From: Akkermansiaceae bacterium
Lineage (GTDB): Bacteria > Verrucomicrobiota > Verrucomicrobiia > Verrucomicrobiales > Akkermansiaceae
Direction: 5' to 3'
Assembly (NCBI GenBank): GCA_025354565.1
Contig: JANXMQ010000111.1
Span: 1 to 64,000, forward strand
Length of the DNA: 64,000 bases
The notes beneath the pieces are model-generated. The model ran no database searches. It saw only the letters and a list, made by a program, of their open reading frames with translations, and was not told the origin of the DNA. The translations under genes were made by a program, and so were the position numbers. How positions within the stretch are numbered: position 1 is the first letter of the stretch; each line of letters opens with the position of its first letter. Shown one piece after another: positions 24,043 through 32,829 of this stretch.

Positions 24043-24910
24043 GACTGCGGGGACTGACCCCAAATTGTTTTTTATCTGCGGCCCCACCGCCTCGGGAAAA
24101 TCTGCCCTCGCCTTGGAGATGGCGGCGAAGCTCGATGGAGAAATCGTCAACGCCGACGCCTTCCAACTTTACCGAGGCTTGGAAATCATCAGCGCCGCGC
24201 CATCCGCCGGGGAACGGGCGCAAGTTCCCCATCATCTTTACGGCGTGTTAGATCCAACCGAATCCGCCGATGCCCAACTCTATGTAAAACTCGCTAAGCC
24301 TGTGATTGCAGAAATCCAAGCCCGTGGCAAAACCCCGGTCGTCACCGGCGGCTCTGGACTCTATCTAAAATTTCTAACACACGGCGCGGCCACACTGCCC
24401 ACTGGCGATGCCACTCTGCGGGCGGAGATGGACGCGCGTCCGCTCGAAGATCTCGTCGCCCAACTCACCGCACTCGATCCGATGGAAGCCTCACGCACCG
24501 CGCTGCAAAACCGTCGCTTCGTGTCCCGCGCTTTGGAAATTTGCCTCCTCAGCGGGGAAAAAGCCTCTGCCTTGCGTGACCGGTGGGAAGCGAGAACCGT
24601 TGAGATTTCCTCACAACTGCGCGGCCTCGTCATTCACCGCAGCCGCGCCGATCTCCACGCCCGGATTACCCTCCGCACACGCACGATGCTCGACAGCGGA
24701 GCACTTGAAGAAGTCGCCGCACTAACGGAAATTTCCACCAACTGCGAGAAAGCCATCGGTTTCCGCGAGATCCGCTCGCTTCTAACCGGAGACACCGAGC
24801 GCGCCACCTGTGAGGCTCTCATTAACGCCGCCACCCGCCAATATGCGAAGCGCCAGGAAACCTGGTTCCGTCGGGAAAAATGGCTGGAGCCGCATGTCGC
24901 CACCCGCTAA
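24023..24910 (+). CDS. miaA: tRNA dimethylallyltransferase
   Basis: 295 residues. MiaA transfers a dimethylallyl group to A37 of tRNAs that read UNN codons. Visible are the P-loop GPTASGKSALALEMA (residues 20-34), the pocket DAFQLYRGLEIISAAPS, TGGSGLYLKFL and the C-terminal AIGFREI with RQYAKRQETWFRR. The start is odd: ATG 24023 lies inside the transposase gene, and the first residues (MNSITCETAGTDPK) are encoded by its end and the REP copy. Native codons appear to resume at LFFICGPTASG. The P-loop is intact, so activity is plausible. Translation may be coupled to the transposase, whose stop is 20 bases downstream of this start. Confidence 0.93.
   Translation: MNSITCETAGTDPKLFFICGPTASGKSALALEMAAKLDGEIVNADAFQLYRGLEIISAAPSAGERAQVPHHLYGVLDPTESADAQLYVKLAKPVIAEIQARGKTPVVTGGSGLYLKFLTHGAATLPTGDATLRAEMDARPLEDLVAQLTALDPMEASRTALQNRRFVSRALEICLLSGEKASALRDRWEARTVEISSQLRGLVIHRSRADLHARITLRTRTMLDSGALEEVAALTEISTNCEKAIGFREIRSLLTGDTERATCEALINAATRQYAKRQETWFRREKWLEPHVATR
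24036..24063 (+). repeat. REP element of the second family, copy 3
   Basis: CTTGTGAGACTGCGGGGACT followed by GACCCCAA. Same orientation as copy 1 at 20847 and inverted relative to copy 2. It includes the transposase stop codon and codons 5-13 of miaA. Confidence 0.88.
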
Positions 24911-24921
24911 GAATTCGTTGC

Positions 24922-25260
24922 ATGGCTCCACCACCACTCATCATCGTCACCTCAGGAAACGATATCGCAGGGCATGACATCGTTGGTTATCTTGGAATTG
25001 TCCGGGGCATCATCGTCCGGGCGACCGGGATCGGGCGCGGGTTCGTCGGTGGACTGCGTTCCATCGTCGGCGGCAATATTCCGGAATACGCGGCGGTTTG
25101 CGAGGAGGCCCGCGACCATGCTTATCAAATCATGCTCCAGCACGCGAAAGAGCACGGAGCGGATGCGGTGATCGCGTTTCGCTACGACGCCACCGAGTTC
25201 ATGCCAGGTTCGACCGAAGTGTTGGCCTACGGGACCGCAGTGAAAATCAGCCGCCGGTGA
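24922..25260 (+). CDS. YbjQ/UPF0145 family protein
   Basis: 112 residues matching the YbjQ (DUF74) fold: IIVTSGNDIAGHDIVGYLGIV, the glycine-rich GRGFVGGLRSIVGG, EEARDHAYQIMLQHAKEHGADAVIAFRYD and a closing TEVLAYGTAVKI. These small proteins form pentamers; the function is unknown, with heavy-metal binding proposed from structure. ATG 24922 is chosen over 24880 because the family begins right before this strand. The gene follows miaA by 11 bases and may be cotranscribed. Confidence 0.88.
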   Translation: MAPPPLIIVTSGNDIAGHDIVGYLGIVRGIIVRATGIGRGFVGGLRSIVGGNIPEYAAVCEEARDHAYQIMLQHAKEHGADAVIAFRYDATEFMPGSTEVLAYGTAVKISRR

Positions 25261-25449
25261 ACGCGCCGAGGAATTCCCATAACGCCTTCTGTACATTTTG
25301 AAATCATCGCGCTTGGGGCACCGCAACCATCGGCGTCCACGGCAATTTTCTTGATAGATAACCGCAGGCAAAGGAAACTTCGCCACTTCCGCATTCCGGC
25401 AGTTTCCCTTGCCCACGGCCCGCTAGCTGCTTATCTCGATCAAGCCAGC

Positions 25450-27057
25450 ATGAAGAAGTCCATTCTCCTCCTTTCCGCCGCGATTTTCCTGCTTGTCCCG
25501 TCCCACGCCCTTGCGTCTGCAGGGCATGACCCGGAACCTGCGTTCGTCACCGAGATGGGGAAATTTCCCGAAATGGAGACCGCCAAAGGCATGACCACCG
25601 TTGGGGAAAAACTCGTGTTCCGCGCCCATGAGCAGCCCTTTCTGTTGGTGGCCACGATCATTTTCCTGCTAGCCATTCTTCATACCTTTTTCGCAATTCC
25701 GATCACTAAATACGCGCACAAAGTTCAACACGACTACGACGCGGAAGTCCGCCGTTCGCGGGATGCCGAAGGCCAGGCAACCCATGCCGGCGACATGGTC
25801 TGCTTCAAGGCGACGATCCTGCATTTCTTCGGCGAGGTGGAGGCCGTGTTCGGGATTTGGGTGCTCGTTCTCATCGTCGCGATGGCCTGCTTCAACGGCA
25901 TGGGCGCGGTCAAGGGATACTTCATGGGCGTGAATTTCACTGAACCGATGTTCGTCGTGATCATCATGGCGCTAGCCTCGACGCGGCCGATCCTGCACTT
26001 TGCCGAGAGCTGCCTGAGTTTCTTCGCCCGCTTCGGAAAACAAACTCCGTCCGCTTGGTGGCTTGCGATCATGATCGTCGCACCGCTGTTAGGTTCATTC
26101 ATCACTGAGCCCGGAGCCATGACCATCGCCGCCATGCTGCTGGCCAAGAAATTCTATCCGCTCAAGCCATCGCCCAAATTCGCTTACGCCACCTTGGGCC
26201 TGCTGTTCGTGAATGTTTCCGTCGGCGGCGTGCTCACCAATTTCGCCGCGCCACCGGTGCTGATGGTTGCCGGGAAATGGGGCATCACCACACCAGACAT
26301 GCTGCTGCATTTCGGCGACAAGGCCTTCACCGCCATCGTGATTTCCAGCGTGATCTACTTTTTCTGTTTCCGCAAAGAGCTGATAGAAATGGCCACCCGT
26401 GCCGCTGATCACAACGGCGATGGAGTGGGCGACCTCATCACCGTGGAGCGCAAAGTCCCGTTTTTCATTACCCTGACGCATCTCGCTTTCATGGCGTGGA
26501 CTATGGCCTTCGCCCACTATCCGCCTCTGTTCATCGGTGGCTTCCTATTTTTCCTCGCCTTCTCCCAAGCCACCGAACACCACCAGCATGAGAACAACCT
26601 GCGCGGACCGATCCTCGTCGGCTTCTTCCTCGGTGCGCTCGTCGTCCACGGCGGACTCCAGGGCTGGTGGTTGGGACCGATCATTTCCAGCCTCTCGGAA
26701 ATGCCATTGTTTATTGGTTCCACCATTCTAACATCGTTTAATGACAATGCCGCGATTACCTTTCTCGCCAGTCAGGTCGAGGGCCTTTCGCCGTATTTGA
26801 AATACGCCGTGCTTGCCGGGGCCGTGACCGGGGGCGGCCTAACAGTTATCGCCAACGCTCCGAACCCAGCCGGTCAGGCGTTGCTCGGTCGCTTCTTCGG
26901 TGAGGGCGTCTCGCCGCTCAAGCTCGCCCTCGGCGCGATCCTGCCGACGCTCATCGTAGCCGCCTGCATGAACCTCTTTCCCGACCGTGGGATTGAGGCC
27001 ATGTTCGCCCCACCATCTCCTAACACCCAGCCCGGAGAAATCCCAGCCAAGCCCTGA
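25450..27057 (+). CDS. Putative Na+/H+ antiporter, multi-pass membrane protein
   Basis: 535 residues, with a possible signal (LLLSAAIFLLVPSHALAS) and about ten or more hydrophobic segments, for example FLLVATIIFLLAILHTFFAI, GIWVLVLIVAMACFNGM and MFVVIIMALAS. Conserved polar stretches such as GSFITEPGAMTIAAMLL and GGVLTNFAAPPVLMVA, and a repeat-like FNDNAAITFLAS later, match the putative Na+/H+ antiporter family (Na_H_antiport_3 type) of Chlamydiae and Verrucomicrobiota. It should exchange cations at the inner membrane; the transported ion is not proven. ATG 25450 is preferred over 25351 because the preceding residues are non-hydrophobic and look non-coding. Confidence 0.82.
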   Translation: MKKSILLLSAAIFLLVPSHALASAGHDPEPAFVTEMGKFPEMETAKGMTTVGEKLVFRAHEQPFLLVATIIFLLAILHTFFAIPITKYAHKVQHDYDAEVRRSRDAEGQATHAGDMVCFKATILHFFGEVEAVFGIWVLVLIVAMACFNGMGAVKGYFMGVNFTEPMFVVIIMALASTRPILHFAESCLSFFARFGKQTPSAWWLAIMIVAPLLGSFITEPGAMTIAAMLLAKKFYPLKPSPKFAYATLGLLFVNVSVGGVLTNFAAPPVLMVAGKWGITTPDMLLHFGDKAFTAIVISSVIYFFCFRKELIEMATRAADHNGDGVGDLITVERKVPFFITLTHLAFMAWTMAFAHYPPLFIGGFLFFLAFSQATEHHQHENNLRGPILVGFFLGALVVHGGLQGWWLGPIISSLSEMPLFIGSTILTSFNDNAAITFLASQVEGLSPYLKYAVLAGAVTGGGLTVIANAPNPAGQALLGRFFGEGVSPLKLALGAILPTLIVAACMNLFPDRGIEAMFAPPSPNTQPGEIPAKP

Positions 27058-27063
27058 CCCTCC

Positions 27064-27660
27064 ATGTTCACCGGACTCGTTGAAGCCACTGGCACCGTCG
27101 CCCAACTCGCCATCTCAGGAGATCAAGCCCGGCTGGTATTGGGAATCCCCTTCGCCCACGAGCTCGCCTTGGGTGACTCCGTGGCCGTCAACGGCTGCTG
27201 CCTAACCGTCGCCGAACTGACCGAGAAACAAGCCGCGTTCGATCTGTTAGCCCAGACTCTTCGGATCACCGCATTGGAAAATCTAACGGTCGGCTCCACG
27301 GTCAATCTCGAACGCGCGATGCTTGTCGGCGACCGCTTCGGTGGTCATTTCGTCCAAGGTCATGTCGATGGCGTTGGGAAACTGACACGGCTTGAAGCTA
27401 ACGGGCAGGACCATATTCTGGGCATTTCCCTGCCTCCTGAAATCCACCGACTTTGCATCGACAAAGGCTCGCTCTGCATCGACGGCATTTCTCTAACCAT
27501 CGCGGAACTCACCCCGGACGGCGCGGTATTCTGGATCACCCCGCACACTTGGACCCACACCCAGCTCCACCTCGCGGAGGTCGGCCAGTTGGTGAATCTT
27601 GAGGTCGATCTGCTCGCGAAATACGTGGACAAGCTGCTGGTCGGCCGCGGTCTTGGTTAA
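27064..27660 (+). CDS. ribE: Riboflavin synthase alpha subunit
   Basis: 198 residues, the normal length. The enzyme joins two lumazine molecules into riboflavin and has two similar barrels: MFTGLVEATGTV with VAVNGCCLTV in the first, and FVQGHVDGVGKL with GSLCIDGISLTI in the second. The C-terminal helix has LEVDLLAKYVDKLL. It starts six bases after the antiporter stop. No other rib gene and no FMN riboswitch-like leader is seen in the window. Confidence 0.96.
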   Translation: MFTGLVEATGTVAQLAISGDQARLVLGIPFAHELALGDSVAVNGCCLTVAELTEKQAAFDLLAQTLRITALENLTVGSTVNLERAMLVGDRFGGHFVQGHVDGVGKLTRLEANGQDHILGISLPPEIHRLCIDKGSLCIDGISLTIAELTPDGAVFWITPHTWTHTQLHLAEVGQLVNLEVDLLAKYVDKLLVGRGLG

Positions 27661-27879
27661 ATGAGCCGCGTCTGCGGGTATCACTCATGGGGCGCAGTGC
27701 GGGAATGTTTGTCCCGAGCTTTTTCGGCCAAATTTCGTTTGAATTGCAGCGCGGCGTTGCGCAGCTTACTTCCTGAAACCTAATAAGTCGCGAAGCTTGA
27801 TGAAGGGTGAGGAGAATTTCCGACCCGCCACCGAAGGCACCTCCCGCAGCGACACCTACCCACCAATAACCCAGACTCC

Positions 27880-28167
27880 ATGAACGCATCCGCCGTACTC
27901 AACCCCGGGATCTTGCTCGGTAAAACCTATCGCAAACGCCACGCCGCCCAACTGGAATGTATCCGCTTTGTCAGCCTCACTGAGTTCTGGTATCAAATTA
28001 AGGGTTCCGAGTGGTCCGTCCGTCCCTACCGCATCCGTCACGACGGCTTCGAACTCGACTGGGGCAACGGCGACGTGAATCTCTGCATCTACATCGCGTC
28101 CAGTTCGCAATTTCTCGAACTCAACCCCCAGCAGATGAGCTACTGGGAACCCGTCACGGACGCCTGA
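27880..28167 (+). CDS. Hypothetical protein
   Basis: 95 residues starting MNASAVLNPGILLGKTYRKR, with aromatic-rich strands (SLTEFWYQIKGSEWSVRPYR, DGFELDWGNG). No signal peptide, membrane segment or known domain is recognised. GC content and codon use match the neighbours. It is alone on the plus strand and convergent with the ThuA gene. The gap before it (27661-27879) shows nothing I can name. Confidence 0.6.
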   Translation: MNASAVLNPGILLGKTYRKRHAAQLECIRFVSLTEFWYQIKGSEWSVRPYRIRHDGFELDWGNGDVNLCIYIASSSQFLELNPQQMSYWEPVTDA

Positions 28168-28203
28168 TGGCAGCCGCCACCCGGGAGGTTTCGCGCACTA
28201 ACA

Positions 28204-29157
28204 TTATTCGGCGATGGCACCGGTGGTCCCTGCCACCGGGTCTTTCACTGCCACTTCGTAGTCGCCCAGCGCCCATTGCATTCCTGCTAGGAAATGCAGC
28301 AGCACCTTGGGGTTCTCATAGATCTCATGGTTATGTCCAAGTGAGCTGTAAAACACCCGACCCTTGCCCCAGTGCCGCGCCCATGAGATGCCGAAGTCAC
28401 CGTCGGTGCGCTTGATGTCCTTGCTGGTCATGTCGGTTTTCGTCACGTCAAGGCGCAACAGCATGTGGACGGCCTTGGAATCGTAGGGTTCCTTGAATTG
28501 ATAGATCTCCTCGGGAAACTCGATATTCTCACCATGGAACATCGCCGCCAAGGGATGCTTTTCCTGGCCGGGTTCTACCTTGATGCTCACTTGCTTGTTC
28601 GCATGCCACGGATGGCCGTTGAAGTAACCGTTGATCATTTTCCCATACTCCGGCCACTCGTAAAACGAATCCGTCGCCGAGTGAATGCCGATGAAGCCGT
28701 GACCGGATTTGATGAAGGCCATCACGTTCGTTTTCAGGCGCGCGTCCCGCTCGGCGGCGGTTTGCTTCTGCGCATCGGTTAGGGTTTTCTGCTCATTCTT
28801 GTCGGGTGAGAACGCATTCCCGGTGGTGCTGAGAAAACAAATCGCGTCGAATTTTTTCAAGGCATCCGTCTCGAAATTCGCCAGATCATCGCTGATGACG
28901 ACCTGATAGGCTCCGGTCTTTTTGCCCATTTCCTGGAGTGCTAGCTTACCCGTGGGGATCGACGCGTGGTGGAAGCCGTTGGTCTTGGCAAATATCAAGA
29001 TCGTCCGTTCGTGCTGCGGTTTCGCGAAGGCCTTTTCCGGTAAGGCTTGCGTGATTTTTTCCAAGGCCCCGGCAGGCGGCTCCTCGGCGGCGGAGGTTTG
29101 CGGGATTGCGATCAGCGCCAAGGCGCTTGCCAAACAGGTAGGAATGAATGAGTGCAT
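28204..29157 (-). CDS. Exported ThuA domain protein
   Basis: 317 residues with a signal peptide (SALALIAIPQTSAAEE). The ThuA domain, a class I glutamine amidotransferase-like fold of unknown reaction, is seen from ILIFAKTNGFHHASI through FDAICFLSTTGNAF, HGFIGIHSATDSFYEWPEYG and ISWARHWGKGRVFYSSLGHN. It is linked to sugar metabolism in trehalose-utilisation operons and is very common in Verrucomicrobiota. ATG 29157 is chosen so the signal peptide is N-terminal; the longer frame overlaps the next gene upstream. Confidence 0.88.
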   Translation of the reverse strand: MHSFIPTCLASALALIAIPQTSAAEEPPAGALEKITQALPEKAFAKPQHERTILIFAKTNGFHHASIPTGKLALQEMGKKTGAYQVVISDDLANFETDALKKFDAICFLSTTGNAFSPDKNEQKTLTDAQKQTAAERDARLKTNVMAFIKSGHGFIGIHSATDSFYEWPEYGKMINGYFNGHPWHANKQVSIKVEPGQEKHPLAAMFHGENIEFPEEIYQFKEPYDSKAVHMLLRLDVTKTDMTSKDIKRTDGDFGISWARHWGKGRVFYSSLGHNHEIYENPKVLLHFLAGMQWALGDYEVAVKDPVAGTTGAIAE

Positions 29158-29249
29158 CAGGTTTCGGCGCGGGAGGCTGTCCCGCCAGAAATTCGATACC
29201 CCATGAGGCGGGAAATTCTTACAAAGCCGAGCCTCGCCTCCGTGAATCC

Positions 29250-29705
29250 TTAAAAATCCTTCTGCCCCGGTGGGCTGATGCCGAGCGCTTTCCACACATC
29301 ATCCATCAGGCGCAGGGCGAGCGCGGTGGTGAGCTCCTTTTCCTTGCTCTTGCCAGTGACGCCGATGTTGATCGATGGGACTTTGCCAACCTTGCCGTCC
29401 GTCTCACCGACTTTGACGAACAGGCGTCTCGCGATTTCACTGGCCGCAGCCTCATCAGAGCTCAGGTGCCATTTTTGGGCGAGCCCGAGATCCTTGCTGA
29501 CTCGGATCAGAGCTGCCCGGTCCTGCAATTTCCCCTTCAAATCCTTCGCCATCTCATCCCGCTTCTCGACGGGCATCGCCGGATTGATCGTCAACGGCAC
29601 CCACACCGGCTGCGGACGATTCTGTTCATAAATGCGATGGGCGTAATATCCACCACCGAGCAATAGCACCATTGCCACGACACCCAATGCGATCCAACGT
29701 TGCAT
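29250..29705 (-). CDS. Membrane-anchored hypothetical protein
   Basis: 151 residues starting MQRWIALGVVAMVLLLGGGY, so it has a single N-terminal membrane segment and a periplasmic domain. The latter has LKGKLQDRAALIRVSKDLGL and KEKELTTALALRLMDDVW, resembling the periplasmic part of chain-length determinant (Wzz-like) proteins, but there is no second membrane segment. Function unknown. It lies divergently next to the M16 peptidase gene, with 45 bases between starts, and 92 bases upstream of the ThuA start on the same strand. Confidence 0.65.
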   Translation of the reverse strand: MQRWIALGVVAMVLLLGGGYYAHRIYEQNRPQPVWVPLTINPAMPVEKRDEMAKDLKGKLQDRAALIRVSKDLGLAQKWHLSSDEAAASEIARRLFVKVGETDGKVGKVPSINIGVTGKSKEKELTTALALRLMDDVWKALGISPPGQKDF

Positions 29706-29750
29706 CCCCAACGCATATACGGCATCCACCCCTCGCTCCAAGCCAATTCC

Positions 29751-32258
29751 ATGGAATATCCACCCACCGCAGCCACCGTCGAAACCCTACCTAACGGCTT
29801 CACCCTGATCCTCGATCCCGATCCCGCCGCGCCGGTTGTCAGCACGCAAATCTGGGTTCACACCGGCAGCATGCACGAAGACAGCCACCTCGGCGCAGGA
29901 CTTTCCCATTTCCTCGAACACATGGTTTTCAAGGGTACGCGCGACTACGATGCGGACACCCTCGCCGACACCGTGCAGGCGGCGGGCGGGCATTGGAACG
30001 CCTATACCAGCTTTGATCGCACGGTGTATTACATCGATGGCCCGGCCGCTTCGTTGCCCGTGTTTCTGCAAACGCTGACGAACCTCGTGTTCTTCCCGAC
30101 CCTACCGGAATCCGAGTTCGAGAAGGAAAAAGACGTCATCCGCCGGGAAATCGACATGGGGCTTGACGATCCTGACAACGCCGCCTCCCGCCTGTTGTTT
30201 TCCACCGTCTTTACGCTGGACCCACGCCGCCACCCGGTCATCGGCCACCGCCATCTCTTCGATGCCATTCGCCACGACGATCTCACGGCCTACCACCGCG
30301 CCCGCTACACGCCGGACCGCTGCTTCGCCGTGGTTTCCGGGGACTTCGATCCAGACGTGGCGCGGGAAATGTTAGCCTCATTGACCGCCGTCGTCCTCCC
30401 CGGCGGCGGGCGTGAGCCACTGGTCGCCCTCGATGCGCCGCAGCTCGGGCCACGGCGGGCACGCGGTACCTTTGCCATCCCCACCAGCCGGATATCCCTC
30501 GCTTGGAAAACCCCCGCTCTCGACCACCCGGACGCCCCCGCCTTCGACGCGCTCGCTGGCATTCTCGGGCGTGGCCACGCCTCCCGCCTCCACCGCAGTC
30601 TGCGGGAGGAACAGGAACTCGCGCTGGAAATTTCCGCCTTCTCATGGACCGGTCCCGGACGCGAAGGGTTGCTCGGAATCTCCGCCGATGCCGAGCCCGC
30701 CAAACGCGACGCGCTGATCGAAGCCATCCTAACGGAAGTCGCCGCCGTCGCCGCCAGCGCTTTGGACGAGGATCTAGCGAAAGTAAAACGCCAGATCGCC
30801 GCCAGCCAATTTCGCAGTTTGACCACCGCCTCGGGCCGGGCTGCGGACCTGGCCTCAAATTGGCACGAGGCCCGTGATCTCGATTTCACCCGCCGCTACC
30901 TTGCCGCCATCCAGGCCGTCACCATCGCCGACATCCGCCGCGTGGCCCTCACCCTCGAGGACGAGCGCCAAACTCTCACCGTCCTCGATCCGCTCGACGC
31001 CCCGGCCCCGGCCCGCATCGCGAAATCCGCTCGTTCCCGCGAGGAAATCCAGACCTACACCCTACCCAACGGCCTCACCCTCGCGCTCATCCCAGATCAC
31101 CGCGTCCCGCTCGTCCACCTCCAAGCCGCCGTCCGTGGCGGCCTGCCTGCGGAAACCCCTGCCACCAGCGGCCTGAATCAACTCCTCGCCGCCACCCTGG
31201 CGAAAGGCACCCTCACCCGTAGCGCCCAGGAAATCGCCTTCACCCTCGAATCCCTCGGCGCATCGATCAGCGCGGGCACCGGCAACAACGCGCTGCTCGT
31301 CCAAGCCTACGGCCTCAGCCCGGACCTTGCCACTATTGCCGATGTTTTCGCCGAGGTCATCCTCGCCCCGGCCCTCCATGGCGATGCCATCCAGCGGGAA
31401 AAAGCAAGCCAGCTCGCCAGTCTGGAAGAAGCCCTGCAAGACCCGCTGCACACCGGTTTCCGCGCACTGCGCGATGCGGTTTTCGGCGGCACCGGCTACG
31501 GCCTCGACGCCCTCGGCTCCACGGATAGCCTGCCGTCCCTCGACCGGCTTGCCCTCAGCGCCCACCACTCCCGCCATTTCAACGCTTCTAACATCACGCT
31601 CGCCATCGCCGGGGACTTCGATCCTGCCGCCACGCTCGATCTCCTCACCGCGAAATTTTCCGCCCTCCCTCAAGGCCACCCCTGGTCCGCCCCCGCCAGC
31701 CGGATGGTCCCCGGCTCGGATCTAACGCGCCATCTTCCCAAGAAACAAGCCGTGCTCACCATCGGTTTCCCCGGCACCACCGTCAGCGGCACGGACCGCC
31801 ACGCCCTCGCCATGATCCAAGAATATTGCACCGACATGGCCGGTCCCTTGTTCACCCGCATCCGCGAGGAACTCGGCCTCGCCTATCAGGTCGGTGCCAC
31901 CCAGTTTCTCGGCTTCGATGCCGGACTGTTCACCTTTTACCTCGCCACCGCACCCGACCAGGCAGACCTCGCTCGCCGGGAATTGCTCGCGGAGATCGGG
32001 AAAATCGCCGCCGCCGGGATCCCGGCTGCCGCCTTCGACCGCGTCCGTTCCACCGTCCTCAGCGGCCTCGCCATCCAACAGCAATCCCCCGCCGCCGTCG
32101 CCCGCCACGTCGCGTTGGATCTCCTGTTCGGCCACCCTGCCGATGCACACCGCCGCCTGCCCGCGGCTTACCACGCCCTCACCATGGATCGCGTCAGCGA
32201 AGTAGCCGCCCGCATCTTTGCAGTCACCCCCACCGTCGTCACGGTGTTGCCGGAATAG
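29751..32258 (+). CDS. Tandem M16 zinc metallopeptidase (insulinase/pitrilysin family)
   Basis: 835 residues with two M16 units. The first holds the inverted zinc motif HFLEH (His53, Glu56, His57) and the downstream EKEKDVIRREIDMGLDDPDN helix that supplies a further ligand. The second unit, starting about residue 440 (TYTLPNGLTLALIPDHRVPL), lacks HxxEH: its equivalent reads SGLNQLLAATLAKGT. This gives the usual one-active, one-inactive arrangement within a single chain, with LAYQVGATQFLGFDAG near the end. It degrades peptides or processes proteins. No signal peptide is visible, so it is probably cytosolic. ATG 29751 is chosen over 29700. Confidence 0.92.
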   Translation: MEYPPTAATVETLPNGFTLILDPDPAAPVVSTQIWVHTGSMHEDSHLGAGLSHFLEHMVFKGTRDYDADTLADTVQAAGGHWNAYTSFDRTVYYIDGPAASLPVFLQTLTNLVFFPTLPESEFEKEKDVIRREIDMGLDDPDNAASRLLFSTVFTLDPRRHPVIGHRHLFDAIRHDDLTAYHRARYTPDRCFAVVSGDFDPDVAREMLASLTAVVLPGGGREPLVALDAPQLGPRRARGTFAIPTSRISLAWKTPALDHPDAPAFDALAGILGRGHASRLHRSLREEQELALEISAFSWTGPGREGLLGISADAEPAKRDALIEAILTEVAAVAASALDEDLAKVKRQIAASQFRSLTTASGRAADLASNWHEARDLDFTRRYLAAIQAVTIADIRRVALTLEDERQTLTVLDPLDAPAPARIAKSARSREEIQTYTLPNGLTLALIPDHRVPLVHLQAAVRGGLPAETPATSGLNQLLAATLAKGTLTRSAQEIAFTLESLGASISAGTGNNALLVQAYGLSPDLATIADVFAEVILAPALHGDAIQREKASQLASLEEALQDPLHTGFRALRDAVFGGTGYGLDALGSTDSLPSLDRLALSAHHSRHFNASNITLAIAGDFDPAATLDLLTAKFSALPQGHPWSAPASRMVPGSDLTRHLPKKQAVLTIGFPGTTVSGTDRHALAMIQEYCTDMAGPLFTRIREELGLAYQVGATQFLGFDAGLFTFYLATAPDQADLARRELLAEIGKIAAAGIPAAAFDRVRSTVLSGLAIQQQSPAAVARHVALDLLFGHPADAHRRLPAAYHALTMDRVSEVAARIFAVTPTVVTVLPE

Positions 32259-32266
32259 GCTGACCC

Positions 32267-32809
32267 TTATTCCTTGACGGCCAGCGCCTTTTCCACCGCA
32301 CCGGTTAGCTCCGGGCTATCGGGCTTGGTGGTGGGTTCGAAGCGGGCAATCGCTTTGCCATCCTTGCCGATGAGAAATTTCCCGAAGTTCCACCGGACAT
32401 CGCCGGGGAAAACCCCATCCTTGCCGGTGAGGGCCGCGTAGAGCGGGTGCTGATCTTTGCCCTTCACGCTGATTTTATCCATGATCGGAAACGTCACGTC
32501 ATACTCCGCTTTGCAGAATTTCTGGATTTCCTCGATGGTGCCGGGTTCCTGTTGGCCGAAGTCATTGCAGGGAAATCCAAGGATCACGAAGTTCTCGCTC
32601 TGGTGTTTTTTGTAGAGCGCCTCAAGCGCGGTGTATTGCGGCGTGAGGCCACATTTTGAAGCGAGATTGACGAGCAGGACGACCTTGCCCTTGTAGTCCT
32701 TGAGCGAGGTAGCCTTGCCCGCCGCCGTGGTGAACGGGATTTCGATGAGATCGCCAGCGAAGGCGGAGGCAGTCATGACGAAGGCGGGGATGATGATTCG
32801 GAGGAGCAT
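32267..32809 (-). CDS. Exported glutathione peroxidase-family thiol peroxidase
   Basis: 180 residues with a signal peptide (IIPAFVMTASAFAGD). The peroxidatic cysteine is in NLASKCGLTPQY, followed by the conserved ILGFPCNDFGQQEPG with the Gln of the catalytic tetrad and VRWNFGKFLI with the Trp. It is a Cys form rather than a selenoprotein and likely uses thioredoxin-like partners in the periplasm. ATG 32809 is chosen because the longer frame covers a remnant of another gene and has no signal peptide. Confidence 0.93.
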   Translation of the reverse strand: MLLRIIIPAFVMTASAFAGDLIEIPFTTAAGKATSLKDYKGKVVLLVNLASKCGLTPQYTALEALYKKHQSENFVILGFPCNDFGQQEPGTIEEIQKFCKAEYDVTFPIMDKISVKGKDQHPLYAALTGKDGVFPGDVRWNFGKFLIGKDGKAIARFEPTTKPDSPELTGAVEKALAVKE

Positions 32810-32829
32810 GGGCGGAGCGTAACACGGAA

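Noticed and set aside
27661-27879. Possible riboswitch near riboflavin synthase
   Set aside because: The gap is downstream of the gene and no FMN-riboswitch core is visible; nothing of this kind precedes the gene either.
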